DNA from: Gracilaria gracilis
Taxonomy: Eukaryota > Rhodophyta > Florideophyceae > Gracilariales > Gracilariaceae
Length of the DNA stretch: 64,000 nucleotides
Assembly: GCA_030374805.1 (NCBI GenBank)
Contig: JARGSG010000012.1
Span: 1,116,001 to 1,180,000, forward strand
Direction: 5' to 3'
A program made the translations under genes and the position numbers. The notes under the pieces are model-generated. The model was not told where the DNA came from, ran no database searches, and saw only the letters and a list, made by a program, of their open reading frames with translations. Positions within the stretch are counted from its first letter, which is position 1, and every line of letters starts with the position of its first letter. Positions 28,385 through 40,110 of this stretch are shown piece by piece.

Positions 28385-31362
28385 TCCGGGTTGGTACTTT
28401 CAACGTGAGAGGTCTCGCACATAGCGAGGCCGAAGTCCACCGTGCATGGAAAGTACTAGGTTTAGACTTTCTGTGCGTTGTGGAAACATGGCAACGTCCC
28501 TCCGATGAGGTGTCGTTGGCATTGCCACATGTGAGTGTGGCGCTGGAAGCGGAGTATAGAAGTCGTGCGCCCAGAGGTGGGATCACGATTTTCCATCATC
28601 AGCGCTTCTGTACGAAGGTCGTGGGCAAGTACGGCACCGCAGCATACCAAATCCTGACACTGAGAGTTCGCCCAGATCTCAATGTGATAGGAGTATATCT
28701 TAGTCCGAGCGCTTCAGATGAGGACATAAAGGGATTCCTGGAGCGATTGAAGTCTTTGATCCGTGGTCCGACGTTACTGGCTGGGGATTGGAATGCCCGC
28801 CATGACGACTGGGATCAACGACCCAACAGGCATGGTCGCCGCCTCCGAGCGTGGATCCGCAAATGGGACCTCTTGCTGAGGGCTCCATCCGAGTTGACGC
28901 CAACGTTTCGCACCCCAAATGGTTCGAGTGTAGTGGATTTCTTAATCTCGAAGCGAGTGTCTGTTCGAAATGTGGCAACAACCAGTGGATCGTGGGATGC
29001 AGTCTCGGATCACAACATGGTTGTTGCCGACATTGACTGGATGACAACTCAATTCTCACCTCGAAAACCGAAGATTTCGAGGGCGCAACTCAAATGCGTG
29101 GACAGAATCGAAGACGCTCAGACATATTACAAAGCCAATTTGCCCAATGTGGCTTCTCGTTTTGACCACGCAACCTCAGAAGAGGATCTGGAGGATGCAT
29201 GTTGCAAACTCGTGGATACAATCAGTAGCCCCTGGATCACTTCCGTATCAATGCGTCCTGACCGCTATCGCTTCTTCTGGGATTCTAGTCTTGACCAGTT
29301 GAGTCGTGTGCGATCTACATATTACAAACGGTGGAAACGAAGTAGCAACATTCAAATGTGGAATGTGTACAAGGTGATTGACCGATTCATTAAACGTCGT
29401 TGTCGAGCAAAGAAGAGACAACTGTTGGACGAATTTCTTGATACCGCCGAGGACGAAACAGCATCTCAAACAGTGAAACGAATCAACTCGGTGATGAAAT
29501 TACGATCTCAGCATAGCGCACGGGCACTGGAACGTGGAAATCCATTAGACCCACAGGACTACGCTGAGTTTATTGCCGAGTACCAGCCACGCGAATGTGG
29601 GGTGAAAGCAGTCACATTTGATGTTCCGAACTCGTTCCGGATTGCATTGGAAAAATCGATCAAGGATGCAAAGAAGGGAAGATCGATTGGGCGCGATAAC
29701 GTGGCATCGGAAATGCTACAGGTGAGTCCAACTTTGTGCGCTTCCACGCTTCTCAAGCTGTGGCGAGCGTGTGGCAAGTTGGCATATCTACCATCAACGT
29801 TGCGGCAGACACGTATATCGCCCATATACAAGAAAGGCGACATCTCGGTACCATCCAACTACCGACCGATCTCTATTCTGTCGCACTTGCGCAAAGCAAT
29901 TTCGGCTGCATTAAACTCGATCGTGATGAACTATATCGAGTTTCATGAGTACCAGTATGGGTTCTCAAAGTACAATGGAACAGAACAGTCGATTGTGGAG
30001 GTGAGTAACATCATCACAAACGGCCACTCGCGTGTGGCAGTACTGGATCTAACGAAGGCGTACCACAAAGTTAACCGAAAACTATTGTCGCAAGTGTGCG
30101 CATCGAGGCTACAAGCGAAGCATGCGGCAATGACTACTTTGCTGCTGCAACCAGTCAACGCTTTAATAAATGGAAATTGGAAAGATGAACAAGTACAAAT
30201 GACTCTTGGAGTGCCTCAAGGTGACCCATTCAGCTGTACATTGTTCAACATGTATATTGATTCCATGCTATATCGAATGCAGGAGGTGCCATATCATGTG
30301 TCGGATCGAGGTGCAAGTGCATTTGCCGACAATGTGATTCTGATGGCGAAGACTGATAGCGGGCTGCAACTACTGCTAGACATATGCAGTAGTTGGGGCA
30401 AAGAAATGCAAATGCCGTGGAACACTGCAAACGGCAAGTCGATAGTACTGCAACTGCCTGCAGACCAAAATCAGTCTGCAATATTCACACTTGCTGGTGA
30501 TAAGCTGAGCGTGGTACGTAGTGCAGTATATCTGGGGGTGTCTCTAAACACCAATGGAGTAACAACCGACAAGCACATGGAACGCGTACAAAATGCTCAA
30601 CGTCGATTGGGAAGCCTAGCCGGTGCTGGTCTGCACCGGAATGGATTTGATACGCGCAGCTGTGTGAGTTTGTACCGCGCATTCGTGAGGTCGATTTACG
30701 AATATGCGTTGCATCTTGTACCGCTCACGCCTCATTTGGAAATGGCGATAGTGAAGCTTGAAGCAACGTTCTTCAAACTGATTCTTGGAAAAATGGCATC
30801 TCGGTTTGGAACATATCGGGTGCCGATGATGCGTGCACTTTGTCGTTTAGAGTCTGCGGCTCTGCGACGAATTGTGCTCGCCTCCAAACGTCTACGGCAT
30901 TATCAATCGTGTCGTGAGACGGCATTGAACCTTGAATTGGAACACAGATCGCGACAGTTGAAGGTGAACCGGGCATGTCGGCAGCTGTCGCTGTATAATG
31001 CACATCCTTCAATTTCAGCACTACGAGCTGAAATTGATAATGTGTGTACAAAAGGAATAGGAAGAATACGGGATGCGGAGTGGAAACTTGCCTCGGCAAG
31101 ACGCGTTCGCAAAATCCCGTGTGCTGCAAATGGAAAATACCCACCCGTTCTTCGGTTGCGCAAAGTTTCGCACCGAATGATGGGTATCCGATGGTACTTC
31201 AATGAGTTCCCAGCGAACCCAATGGAGGCACGTGATGTACTTGGGCACGAGTACTGGAAGTACGGAAGACTGAAGGTACTACTCGGAATGGAAGATTGGT
31301 CACCTGGAGAAAGACAGGAGGCGACCGAAATACTAGATGTATTGGAAGAAGCACAGTTGTAA
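28375..31362 (+). CDS. LINE ORF2: APE-like endonuclease and reverse transcriptase
   Basis: Counted from codon 28381, 993 residues. Endonuclease 1-220: 'GTFNVRGL' (N8), 'VETW' (E35), 'AGDWNARHDDWD' (D136, N138), 'VDFL' (D186), 'SDHN' (D210, H211), all the APE catalytic positions. RT about 440-700: 'SPIYKKGD', 'YRPISIL', 'LDLTKAYHKV' (catalytic D556; the usual second Asp is H562), 'GVPQGDPFSCTLFN', and 'AFADNVILM' where the FADD box is D650-N651. The copy at 22039-24409 keeps both Asp, so this copy is probably inactive. The C-terminal 250 residues are a conserved tail without a recognised zinc finger. The frame opens at 28375 after a stop, overlaps the ORF1 stop by 10 nt, and has no ATG before residue 213, so translation must be coupled to ORF1. 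Confidence 0.9.
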   Translation, partial: GVVIRVGTFNVRGLAHSEAEVHRAWKVLGLDFLCVVETWQRPSDEVSLALPHVSVALEAEYRSRAPRGGITIFHHQRFCTKVVGKYGTAAYQILTLRVRPDLNVIGVYLSPSASDEDIKGFLERLKSLIRGPTLLAGDWNARHDDWDQRPNRHGRRLRAWIRKWDLLLRAPSELTPTFRTPNGSSVVDFLISKRVSVRNVATTSGSWDAVSDHNMVVADIDWMTTQFSPRKPKISRAQLKCVDRIEDAQTYYKANLPNVASRFDHATSEEDLEDACCKLVDTISSPWITSVSMRPDRYRFFWDSSLDQLSRVRSTYYKRWKRSSNIQMWNVYKVIDRFIKRRCRAKKRQLLDEFLDTAEDETASQTVKRINSVMKLRSQHSARALERGNPLDPQDYAEFIAEYQPRECGVKAVTFDVPNSFRIALEKSIKDAKKGRSIGRDNVASEMLQVSPTLCASTLLKLWRACGKLAYLPSTLRQTRISPIYKKGDISVPSNYRPISILSHLRKAISAALNSIVMNYIEFHEYQYGFSKYNGTEQSIVEVSNIITNGHSRVAVLDLTKAYHKVNRKLLSQVCASRLQAKHAAMTTLLLQPVNALINGNWKDEQVQMTLGVPQGDPFSCTLFNMYIDSMLYRMQEVPYHVSDRGASAFADNVILMAKTDSGLQLLLDICSSWGKEMQMPWNTANGKSIVLQLPADQNQSAIFTLAGDKLSVVRSAVYLGVSLNTNGVTTDKHMERVQNAQRRLGSLAGAGLHRNGFDTRSCVSLYRAFVRSIYEYALHLVPLTPHLEMAIVKLEATFFKLILGKMASRFGTYRVPMMRALCRLESAALRRIVLASKRLRHYQSCRETALNLELEHRSRQLKVNRACRQLSLYNAHPSISALRAEIDNVCTKGIGRIRDAEWKLASARRVRKIPCAANGKYPPVLRLRKVSHRMMGIRWYFNEFPANPMEARDVLGHEYWKYGRLKVLLGMEDWSPGERQEATEILDVLEEAQL

Positions 31363-31506
31363 ATCTGTGCTATAAGTAGTAAGAATGATTGCGTTGGTTC
31401 GTAATTGACCAAGTTAGTTTACACCTTGACAGTGTTACCCTGCTGCTCTTCATGGGACATTGGGAACACTATAAATAAAAAGCAATTGATTGAAAAAAAA
31501 AAAAAA
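31363..31506 (+). terminator. LINE 3' UTR with poly(A) signal and tail
   Basis: About 130 bp after the ORF2 stop, containing AATAAA near 31474-31479 and ending in 14 A. The same 3' UTR is seen, inverted, at 22052-22181 and, as its last 31 bases, at 24626-24656. Confidence 0.8.
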
Positions 31507-34500
31507 GGTGTTGTACCGCGAGTGCTGAAGCTAACGGGGGTGCCGTGGCGTACTGCACTTTGGTTGTGGTGTTTGACTTTTGTTTGGTGAACCTGACTGT
31601 GTGTTAGGTGCTTGGACGGCGGTGAAGGCATCCATAAGGAGCTTTTGATCCGTGCAATTGACTCATTGGCTTGTCCAGTGGGCTTTTAGTACGGGGAGGC
31701 AACGTATCGAAGGCTGACCTCCCATTGGGATCAGGCCGCTTGTGATCTTCATTGATTGCTCGCTAGAAGCGTACCTTGGGTGTCAAAGTAGCTGCTGTTT
31801 CAAGGTCGCGCAAGTTCTTGCAAGAGATCAGAGAGGGTTTTACTTGGTGAAGGCATATCTTTGGCCATTAACCATCCTCTGGACGTCTCGTAGAGAGCAT
31901 CGCGCCTTCTCCTTGAACGCGGGAGAGGGTTGACTGCAGAAGTCGTTTCCTACCCGGAAGGTCTCCGGGGGTCAGGGGTCCGACTCCCTAGGGTACCGGG
32001 AATAGTATTTCCTGCCAGTGGGCCCGACTATTGAAGTTTTCTTTTGTTTTTTTTATTGTTGTTATTGTTGTTGTTGTTTGTTGTTGTGGTTTGCTGTTGT
32101 CCTGTTGTGTCTGCCATTTCTTTTATCCAGGATCGCTTTTATCTCACTCTCGTGTAATGGACTCGTTCACTGGGATCAAGATTGAGAAGTTAGGTGAGGA
32201 TAACTTCCATATCTGGAAGGAGAAAGTTCAGCTTGTGCTTGCGCTCAAGGATCTCAAGAATCACCTCACCAGCTCTCCACCAACCGATCCAGAAGATTTG
32301 TCCAAGTGGGAAACTCGCGACTCAAAGGCCAGAGCTATCATTGGACTTACGCTCAGTGACGAACATTTGGATCATGTGCGCGATGTGGAGGCTGCTGCCG
32401 ATGTGTGGAAGGCCATATGCAATGTTTTCCAGAGGAAGACTCTTCTCAACCGAATCAATGCCAGACGTGCTTTTTACACCGCCAAGATGCGTGACGACCA
32501 GAAGATGCTGCAATTCATCAATCATGTTCGTCACTTGGGTTCTGATCTCAAGAGCATGGACGTCAAAGTTGAAGAAGAAGACATTGCAATGGCTATCTTA
32601 TGTGGACTTCCGGAACGTTTCGAGCATCTCATTGTCGCTATCGACACCACGATCGGAGATCGCGAGCTCAGTTTGGAGTTTGTGAAGAGTCGTTTGCTGC
32701 AAGAAGAGCAGCGAATGAATGATCGTGCCAAGGAGGAATCCGGAAGTGACGCAGCTTTGGTCGGGCGTCAGAGGTCATTGAAGACAATTATATGTTACTA
32801 TTGTGGCAAGAAGGGACATATCCAGAAGAACTGTTACAAGAGACAACGTGATGGGACTAACAAGAATCAGGTCGATGCTGCTCACCCCAGTGTGAATACC
32901 GGGCTCAGCTGTGAGCTTGGTGCGAGTGGCGACGATTCTGACTTTGTATGTCTCATTGCGACAGGTACCGATAAGGCTACTAACAGTGACTGGATTATTG
33001 ACTCTGGTGCCACTGCACACATGACGTATGATGACTCAATGTTCCAAACGTATGAGAGCAAGGTGCCTTCTGGCGTGAGTATCGGCAATGATTCCAAACT
33101 AGAGTCTGTGGGTCGCGGTAGTGTGGAGCTTGGTCTGACTGTGGAAGGCGCCAAACGTAAGTGCAAACTGAGACAGGTGGTGCACGTGCCATCCTTACGG
33201 TACCACCTGCTTTCAGTGTCAGCGATCTGTGATCTGGGCTGCAAGGTAGTGTTTGAAAGAGAGAAGGTATGTGTTTACAAAGGGTCGAAAGTGGTTGCCT
33301 CCGGGTGCCGTTTCAAAGGCCTGTACTACCTTCGCACTGCAGCAGACCAGCGTACAGATGTGGACAACGCCCTTGTGTCAGATCTGTCTCTTTGGCATGC
33401 TCGAATGGCTCATGTGAATGTGGAAGGCATTAAACAGATGGCTCGCAATGAGGTTGTATCAGGGCTGAATGTGAATTTGGCACAGAAGCTGGATGTGTGT
33501 GGATCGTGTGTAGTAGGAAAGGCAACCCGTGCTCCGACTCCCAAGCAAGGGGGGAACGAGCAGAACACGTACTGGACCTTGTCCACTCGGACGTTTCAGG
33601 GCCAGTAAGTGTGAAATCCTTGGGAGGCTCGCACTACTTTGTCACATTCATCGACGACCACAGCAGGTATTGCTTCTTGTACATGCTCAAAACCAAAGAT
33701 GAGGTGTTCCAAATGTTCATGAGGTGGCTCAAGTTTGTGGAAAACCAGACTGGACGAAAGTTGAAAACCATCACCGCACGTGAGAGTGTGCTACGTGCAT
33801 TGCGCACTGACAACGGTGGTGAGTATCTGTCCAATCGTTTCCGCAAAGAACTCGAGCGCCAAGGTATTGAACATCAGCGAACAGTGCCGTACAATCCACA
33901 GCAGAATGGGCTTGCCGAAAGGTTCAACCGAACACTCATGGACTTGGTCAGATCGATGTTGCACCACAAACAACTGCCAAAGAAATTTTGGGCTGAAGCC
34001 TTGAACGTAGCAGTGTATGTACGCAACAGAGTGACCTGCAAAGCCCTTCCTAGTAACTCGACTCCATTCGAGCTGTGGCATGGTCAGAAGCCTGATGTTA
34101 GCAATCTGCGTGTGTTTGGGAGCCGATGCTGGTACAAAGTTGTGGATCACAAGCTGAAGAAGCTGGAGGACAGAGCAAAGGAAGCCATCTTCATTGGGTA
34201 CACTTCTGGGTCCCACGGGTACAAGTTGTGGGATGGTAAGAAGACAAAGGTGATTGTGTCAAGAGATGTGAGGTTTGACGAGTCTTCGGGCTTAGAAGAC
34301 CATTTGAACTTTGAGGAAGAGGACTATGCTGACATGGAGTTGAGTGACATGTCTAGTCCGGATAACACCTCCAACTCTGACACATCCAGTCACCCCAGTG
34401 AAGATGATCCTTCCGCACCTGCGCCTGATGTCCATGATGCGTCTGAGAGTACCAGTGATGGTTCCACATCAGTTCCACATGTTGAGCCTGAAGGGCAAGA

Positions 34501-37000
34501 GACACAGCCTGTTCGTAGATCCACACGTGAGAGTAAGAAGCCAACGCGTTGGTGGGGTGGAACTGCTCTTCTAACAGCCAGTGATGACACTCCTTCTTCT
34601 TATAGTGAAGCTGTGTCACGTCCTGATTCCGAAGCATGGACAAAGGCAATGAAGAGCGAGTACCAGTCACTGATAGAGCATGACACATGGGATCTAGTGC
34701 CTAGGCCAGCAGACAGCAACGTGATTTCGTCCAAGTGGGTGTACGTTCAGAAGTATGAAGCTGCACCATCTGGTGAACCAACTGTGAGGTACAAGGCTCG
34801 TATGGTTGCTAGAAGATTCCTGCAGATCGAAGGTGTTGACTTCTAAGAGACTTATGCCCCAGTGGTGAAGTTCACTTCGATCAGGATGATTCTGTCGATT
34901 GCAGCTGTGCGAGACTTTCATTTGCACCAAATGGATGTGAAGACTGCGTTTCTGAACGGTGACCTGGAGGAGACAGTGTATATGGAGCAGCCAAAAGGTT
35001 TCATACAGCAAGGGAACGAAGACTTGGTGTGTCGTTTGAAGAAAGCCATCTATGGGCTTAGACAGGCACCAAGGCAGTGGCATGCAAAGATATACACGTT
35101 CCTTGTTGATGAGATGCAGTTGAAGCCGAATGACGCAGATGAGTGTGTGTACACCGGGATAATACTGGGATTTGTGGTTATCATTGCTCTATACGTGGAT
35201 GACCTGCTGATAGCAAGTCCGAGCATGGAGACCATGAATCGCGTAAAGACAGAGCTGTCAACTCGGTTCCGCATGAAAGACCTCAAGGAAGCTCGTATGG
35301 TTCTCGGATTCGAGATCCACCGTGATCGAGCTAAGCGACAGCTGTACCTGACTCAGTCTGCGTACACGCAAAAGGTCTTGGAACGTTTCGGCATGCATCA
35401 GTCTAAGCCAGTTGACACTCCGATGGAATCCAGTGTGGACTTGTCTGTTGTTGAGGAGGTACTCACGGATGTTCCGTATCGTCAGGCGATTGGCAGTCTT
35501 ATGTATTTGTCTGTGGGAACTCGTCCAGATATCTCATACGCAGTGTCCAAACTTGCAAAGTTTGTGGAGAAACCTGGAGAGACTCACTGGAAGGCAGTCA
35601 AACGTGTGCTTCGCTATCTCAACGGTACTTGCTTCTTTGGACTCACCTACGGCTCTACCACTGATCTGGAACTGCACGGCTATGTAGACTCTGACTGGGC
35701 AGGCGATGTTGCCAACCGCAAGTCTACCAGTGGATATGTGTTCATGATGAGCGGTGGTCCAGTGTCCTGGAGTTCGCGGCAGCAGGAAGTGGTTGCGCTG
35801 TCAAGTGCTGAAGCTGAGTATGTGAGTCTATGCTCTGGTACCAAGGAAGCAATCTGGCTAAGGCGACTTTGGAACGGCATTGCTATTGTGATTGGAGTTG
35901 AGGTGGACGGGTCTGTCAAAGTCTTGGTTGAACTGACGCCTGTGTATGTTGACAACCAAGGCTCCATCGACCTTGCTCGAAATGGAGTTGTGAACAAGCG
36001 AACGAAGCACATCGACATTCGGTTCCACTTCACTAGAGAGGCTTTGCGTGACAAGTCCATCGTGCTGTTCTACTGTCCTACTGATTCCATGGTTGCCGAT
36101 ATGCTAAACAAGCCTCTTGCCCGCGTGAAACTCGAGAAGTTTCGCAAGGAGTGTGGAGTAGAGCACCTAGAGCTTTGAAGTCAGTGACAGAGGGGGGGTG
36201 TTGGATGTTGACCTAGTGCTGTCACTGAAACCAAAAGTGCAGGGGAGCATGGGCTGTTTTGGAGGGTGCTGCTGGAAAAGCGCATATGCGCGTGTGTGCA
36301 AACTCAACGGGAAACTGGCTTCTGATTGGGTACTGCAAATGTGCACATGCAACGTAGTGTGTACAAGTGTTATGGCACTACTGGGTTGTTCTGGGCTACA
36401 CGTGTGTAGCTAGCACAGATGGTATGCTGGACAGTATGCACAGTTATGTACGTGGACATGTTGAACACATTGATGCAACTTGGTGCACTATGGTGATGAG
36501 TCAGGTACAGTCATGAGGATTACACGAACACTGTGATAACATGTTGTGGGAACTTATGGCATTGAGTGAATTTGTGGTTACGTGGTACTTGGTGAGCTGG
36601 AGCATACACATATTGGTGTGGTGTACGGAATACAGTGTATTGGCACAATGTGAATTTGTGCATGGTCATCGTTATGTGTAGGCACGTAACTTGTTGAGTA
36701 GGCACGTAACTTGTTGTGCACTGTTGTGCACTGTTGTTCCTTGTTGGTTGTAAGCTGTCATGAATTGCGGCAGTGTTACCATGTTATGTTAGATGATGAT
36801 TGGTAGTATTGAGTGTCCCCGCTTGGTGGCTTTGGTTTTACTCCGAGTGGAAGTGAGCGGTAGTGCGACGACGTAGTGCTATATAAGTTGTGACAGAAGC
36901 ACCTCCAAGTAAATCCGAGCCAGAGCTGGCGAACTTCCTTTGCATATCCCCACCTTCCCTTTTGCATCAACCTTCCCTTCCCAGCTATAACCTCCATCAA
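31507..37000 (+). mobile_element. Copia element of a second family, without 5' LTR
   Basis: Leader 31507-32159; gag from ATG 32158 with a CX2CX4HX4C knuckle ('CYYCGKKGHIQKNC', about 32795); protease 'WIIDSGATAHM' (about 32993); integrase with 'LWHARMAHV', 'CGSCVVGK' and 'HSDVSGPVSVKSLGG...IDDHSRYC' (33390-34100); RT with 'QMDVKTAFLNGDL' and 'LYVDDLLIA' (34930-35215); RNase H with 'GYVDSDWAGDVANRKSTSGYVF' (35680-36170). A purine tract (36188-36198) precedes the 3' LTR. It is near complete, with about two breaks. The 5' LTR is absent: the LINE poly(A) abuts the leader directly. A second, partial copy lies at 40444-41752. Confidence 0.88.
36199..37000 (+). repeat. 3' LTR of the second-family Copia element
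   Basis: It begins TGTTGGATGTTG directly after the purine tract and runs about 800 bp, to where inverted gag sequence of the other Copia family begins (ggggcggaag, 37001). No second copy of this LTR is in the window, so its end is set by the junction alone. Short runs of repeats (ggcacgtaacttgttg) occur near 36680-36715. Confidence 0.6.
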
Positions 37001-38716
37001 GGGGCGGAAGAGGATTTGAAGCTTCCAGATCCCTTGGTCTTGCCTTTCTTGCGAGTGCGAGTGCGACCAGAACTTCCCGAAACCATCTGTCGAGCATTGC
37101 TCTCGTCAATTAGAGTTGTTGCAACATAGTCCCAAGTAAGATCAGATATGTCCTTGGTGCGAAGTGCGGCTGCCGTGGACTCCAATGAGCAGCTGGGGTC
37201 AATAGAAGCAAGTAGCATCGGAGCCTTGTGAGATTCCGGAATAACAGCGTCCTTGCCCATGCGATCCAACTGCGAGAACAGGGCAGTGAACTGGTCCACG
37301 TATTCTGACATGTTCTGACCATTGTATGACATACGAAATAGTTGCGTTTGCACGGCGATCCGAGAGACAGTGCGATTGGAGGCGTAGCGTGCATCTAGCA
37401 GTTCAAGCATGCGTCCCGGATCATCATCAACATCCATTACAACTCGTACAGGAGAATCACCAAGTGCACAAATAATGATAGCACATGCCTTCTCCCGTTT
37501 TACCATGATACTAGAGCTGCTTTGAGAGCTACTTGGAGCCGTATCTTGGGTAGTAGCAGCTGTTGAGGATTGCTCTGAACTTGATACCACAACGTTCCAG
37601 ACACCTTTGATTCGGCATGCGGCACGAAGGCGATGGCGCCAAAGGGTATAATCTTCCCCACGCTTACCATGAAAGCGTGGGATCTTGACACCAGAGTTGG
37701 TTTCAGACTCAACTTCCGAGTCCGACATGTTCCAAAACAGAGTTACCAAACTCCAGTACAAGGGATTTCACGAGTAGAAGAGAAACGAAGGAATCAGAGA
37801 AGCCGCGTGAGGGACACAATTCTTCCTTAACAAAGGAGGGTAGGGCTGGAGTGGAGTAAGGACTCAACACTAAACAGCAGGGACGCCAGCGGAGACTCTG
37901 TAACGAAGTCTGCAACGCTCGTCTGGACGCGTCCAGTACGCGATCACAAGTGGAGTGGAACTCGACGCTTGGAGTATACTCACGGGTGGGAGACAACCAA
38001 CCCGGAACAGAAAGGGCAGAGTGAAGGATGCAATGCCACTTCCCCACAAGCAAGTAAAGGAGGAGCTGGAGTGGATTCAAGCTCAACACTCAACAGCGAG
38101 GACGCCAGCGGAGACTGTGGGGGTAGTCTGCCACGCTCGTCGGGACGCGTCCCGTACGCGATCATGGGCGGAGTTCGGAGACTCGACGCCTGGAGCAAGC
38201 TCACGGGTGAGGTACAACTCGAACCCGGAATGATGATGAAACTTCTTAGGCGGGCGCACTGACAGGAGAAACTACCTCCGCTACCCTGTGGGTCCGAACC
38301 CCTGGTCCCCGGTCACTCTCTCCGGGTGAGGCACGATTTGATCACCTGCCAAGCTCTGCGTACTTCAGAGCGAGGCGCTGTTAGTCCCTACGAGACGTCC
38401 CAAGGAGGGTACTAGTCGAGATACACGTTCCCCAGTTGAACCCTTGCTGGTCTCTTACGAGAAATTAGCTCGGTCTTTCGGCGCAGTACGGTCGCTCCTA
38501 CGCTTCCAAGCCCGTTTCATCGACCTCCGTACTCCACGGACGCAGAGCAGAATTTGCTGTCTCCCCTGTCTCGAGCCGGCGGGTTACTAACAAACGCGAT
38601 ATGGGTTCACCATTCGCCAGAGAGAAAACAGCGGGGTACTCTAACGCAGATAGGAAAACTTCCGAAGAAAAGTAGTAAGTAAGAAATGAGCGCGACGTCT
38701 GCAAGTTGTCGACGCT

Positions 38717-38730
38717 CTGGGCCCATAACC
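38717..38730 (-). promoter_or_regulatory. Primer-binding site, half-tRNA(iMet) type
   Basis: The minus strand reads GGTTATGGGCCCAG immediately inside the 5' LTR. This is a 14-nt complement of the initiator-tRNA anticodon arm, identical to the site at 51133-51146. Confidence 0.72.
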
Positions 38731-39464
38731 TTACGATGCGCAAGCAGGTCGGGTAGAAGGGAAGTAAGTAGAGATGGATATGGAAGAAAGAGAAAGTAAA
38801 ACAAGTGAAGGTTGACGGCCTTGGGTCGACCCGTTTACTCGAGGGTCGTCGATCGCAACCTACAAATACCCTAGCGCGCGCTTCACCGTCGTCGCAGCAA
38901 GCGACGACGGCGGTCATTACAAGTTGCACGTGTGTGCAGTTGTACACGGAAAGTGCACGCAAACTGGAGTACAACAATTTCAAATAACTAAATCAATCAA
39001 CACTACAAATCCATTGCCAGTCCTGATTCAGAACCAGATCTAAAAAATCATCAATTTGCATGGTGGCACTCCAACTGCTACCTTATATATACTCCAACCG
39101 CCTTGCGCATCCCAGAATCGCATATTGCATGCAAAACCGCCCATTCCAGCCTAGGAAAGCACATCCTCGCTATCTGCATAGTCAGTCTACTACTCTAAGC
39201 CTCGTCCAATCACAGAGCTCCACTTGGCCCATACCACCATAACTCTCCATACAATCCATGGCACTTGTAGACACCACGTTGCACAAGAGCATTTGCAGTA
39301 GCCAATCATATTGCCGTTTCACGTTGGGGTTGAGCAGAGGCGCATATGCGCTTTTGCGAAGAGGGTGCCCAAATGTACCCATCGTCCCCTGCAACTTTGC
39401 TTCCAAGTAGTCTGAGACCAACCTGTAGGACTGACCGGCACTCGACCATATCCTAACATCAACA
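38731..39464 (-). repeat. 5' LTR of the inverted Copia half
   Basis: It is the same family as 50420-51132, with TGTTGATG at the outer end (39464), but about 20 bp longer: an extra ccttatatatactccaa-type stretch lies near 39080-39100. That insertion duplicates part of the surrounding 'ctccaac.gcct' sequence. Confidence 0.82.
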
Positions 39465-40110
39465 GGTTTCGTCTCTGTTGTGGTACCGTGGCATGGTTGC
39501 GAGAGGACTGGAGCTGCTGGGTGAGCCGAGCAACTTGATCCTCTAGTGTCTGGCATCTCCTCAAGATCGACTCCCATTGCTGTTTTGGTATCTGTACGAC
39601 GGCAACAGGTGCGCTAGAGGATGTGCTGGTGTGGCTGATGGGGTGCTCGGCAACCGGTGATGGCGTAGGAGCGGATGCGACTGACGCCTGGGAGCTGTTC
39701 CTTGGGCTGCTCGGCGCCAGAAATGGTGGAATTATTTCATGGAATCGCTAACCGCCAAAGGAGCGATGGCAGCCTTTGACGGAGCAGCGCACAGTGGGTC
39801 CAAACTTAGAGTTACCATTTAGAGTGAATGAATTCTTAGAATGGCAGTTTGGGCATTTGATGAGCGTTCGACACGCTCCAAAGGTGGCCCTCGCCTCGTC
39901 CGGGGTGCACATAGGCTGAGGGCCTTTGCGGTCTGGTAGCGGCGATACTTTCTTCCGAATGGTCTTTGAAAGACCTGGTCTCCAAGATTCGGATTCAGGT
40001 TCGCTATTACCATCAAGTGGGAAGCGAATGCCTTCCATGGTCTCCCCGGCGTCAGCCAAAGGGCTGAAACGGTTCTCAATGTTAGAGGACGTGGTTTGAT
40101 GAGAAGTCAT
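39465..40110 (-). pseudogene. LINE ORF1, N-terminal part: zinc ribbon and coiled coil
   Basis: It starts at ATG 40110 (MTSHQTTSSNIENRFSPL). Residues about 84-120 form a zinc ribbon, CPNC...(22)...C-x4-C ('IKCPNC' to 'CSVKGCHRSFGG'). An in-frame TAG follows (39750-39748). The same frame then continues with a Ser/Pro/Ala-rich linker and a heptad-like helix ('WESILRRCQTLEDQVARLTQQL', about 39520-39585) up to the Copia insertion. Zinc ribbon plus coiled coil suits an RNA-binding, self-associating ORF1 protein. The TAG would end translation at 120 residues unless suppressed, so this copy is likely defective. Confidence 0.65.

Larger units (their letters stand above)
26833..31506 (+). mobile_element. 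Long LINE (APE-type non-LTR retrotransposon), 3' part: ORF1 remainder, ORF2, poly(A)
   Basis: It contains the distal part of ORF1, an ORF2 with endonuclease and RT, a 3' UTR of about 130 bp and a 14-base poly(A) at 31493-31506. The element was split in ORF1 by a Copia insertion (duplication aaacc). Its 5' part appears to be the inverted block 39465-40443, giving a total near 5.6 kb. No target duplication is found, because the flanks at the two ends have been rearranged. The clade is not assigned; the 3' poly(A), APE-like endonuclease and lack of RNase H are what can be seen. Confidence 0.88.
37001..39464 (-). mobile_element. Copia element, 5' half (5' LTR, leader, gag), inverted
   Basis: It is the same family as 50420-56867. 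On the minus strand: 5' LTR 39464-38731, primer site 38730-38717, leader with the family's tandem repeat, and gag starting near 37730 ('MSDSEVESETNSG'), cut off in gag at 37001 by the LTR of another Copia family. At its LTR edge, gaaacc (39465-39470) contains the duplication aaacc found at 26833-26837 next to the Copia 3' portion. These two blocks therefore look like the halves of one insertion, now in opposite orientations. Confidence 0.83.
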
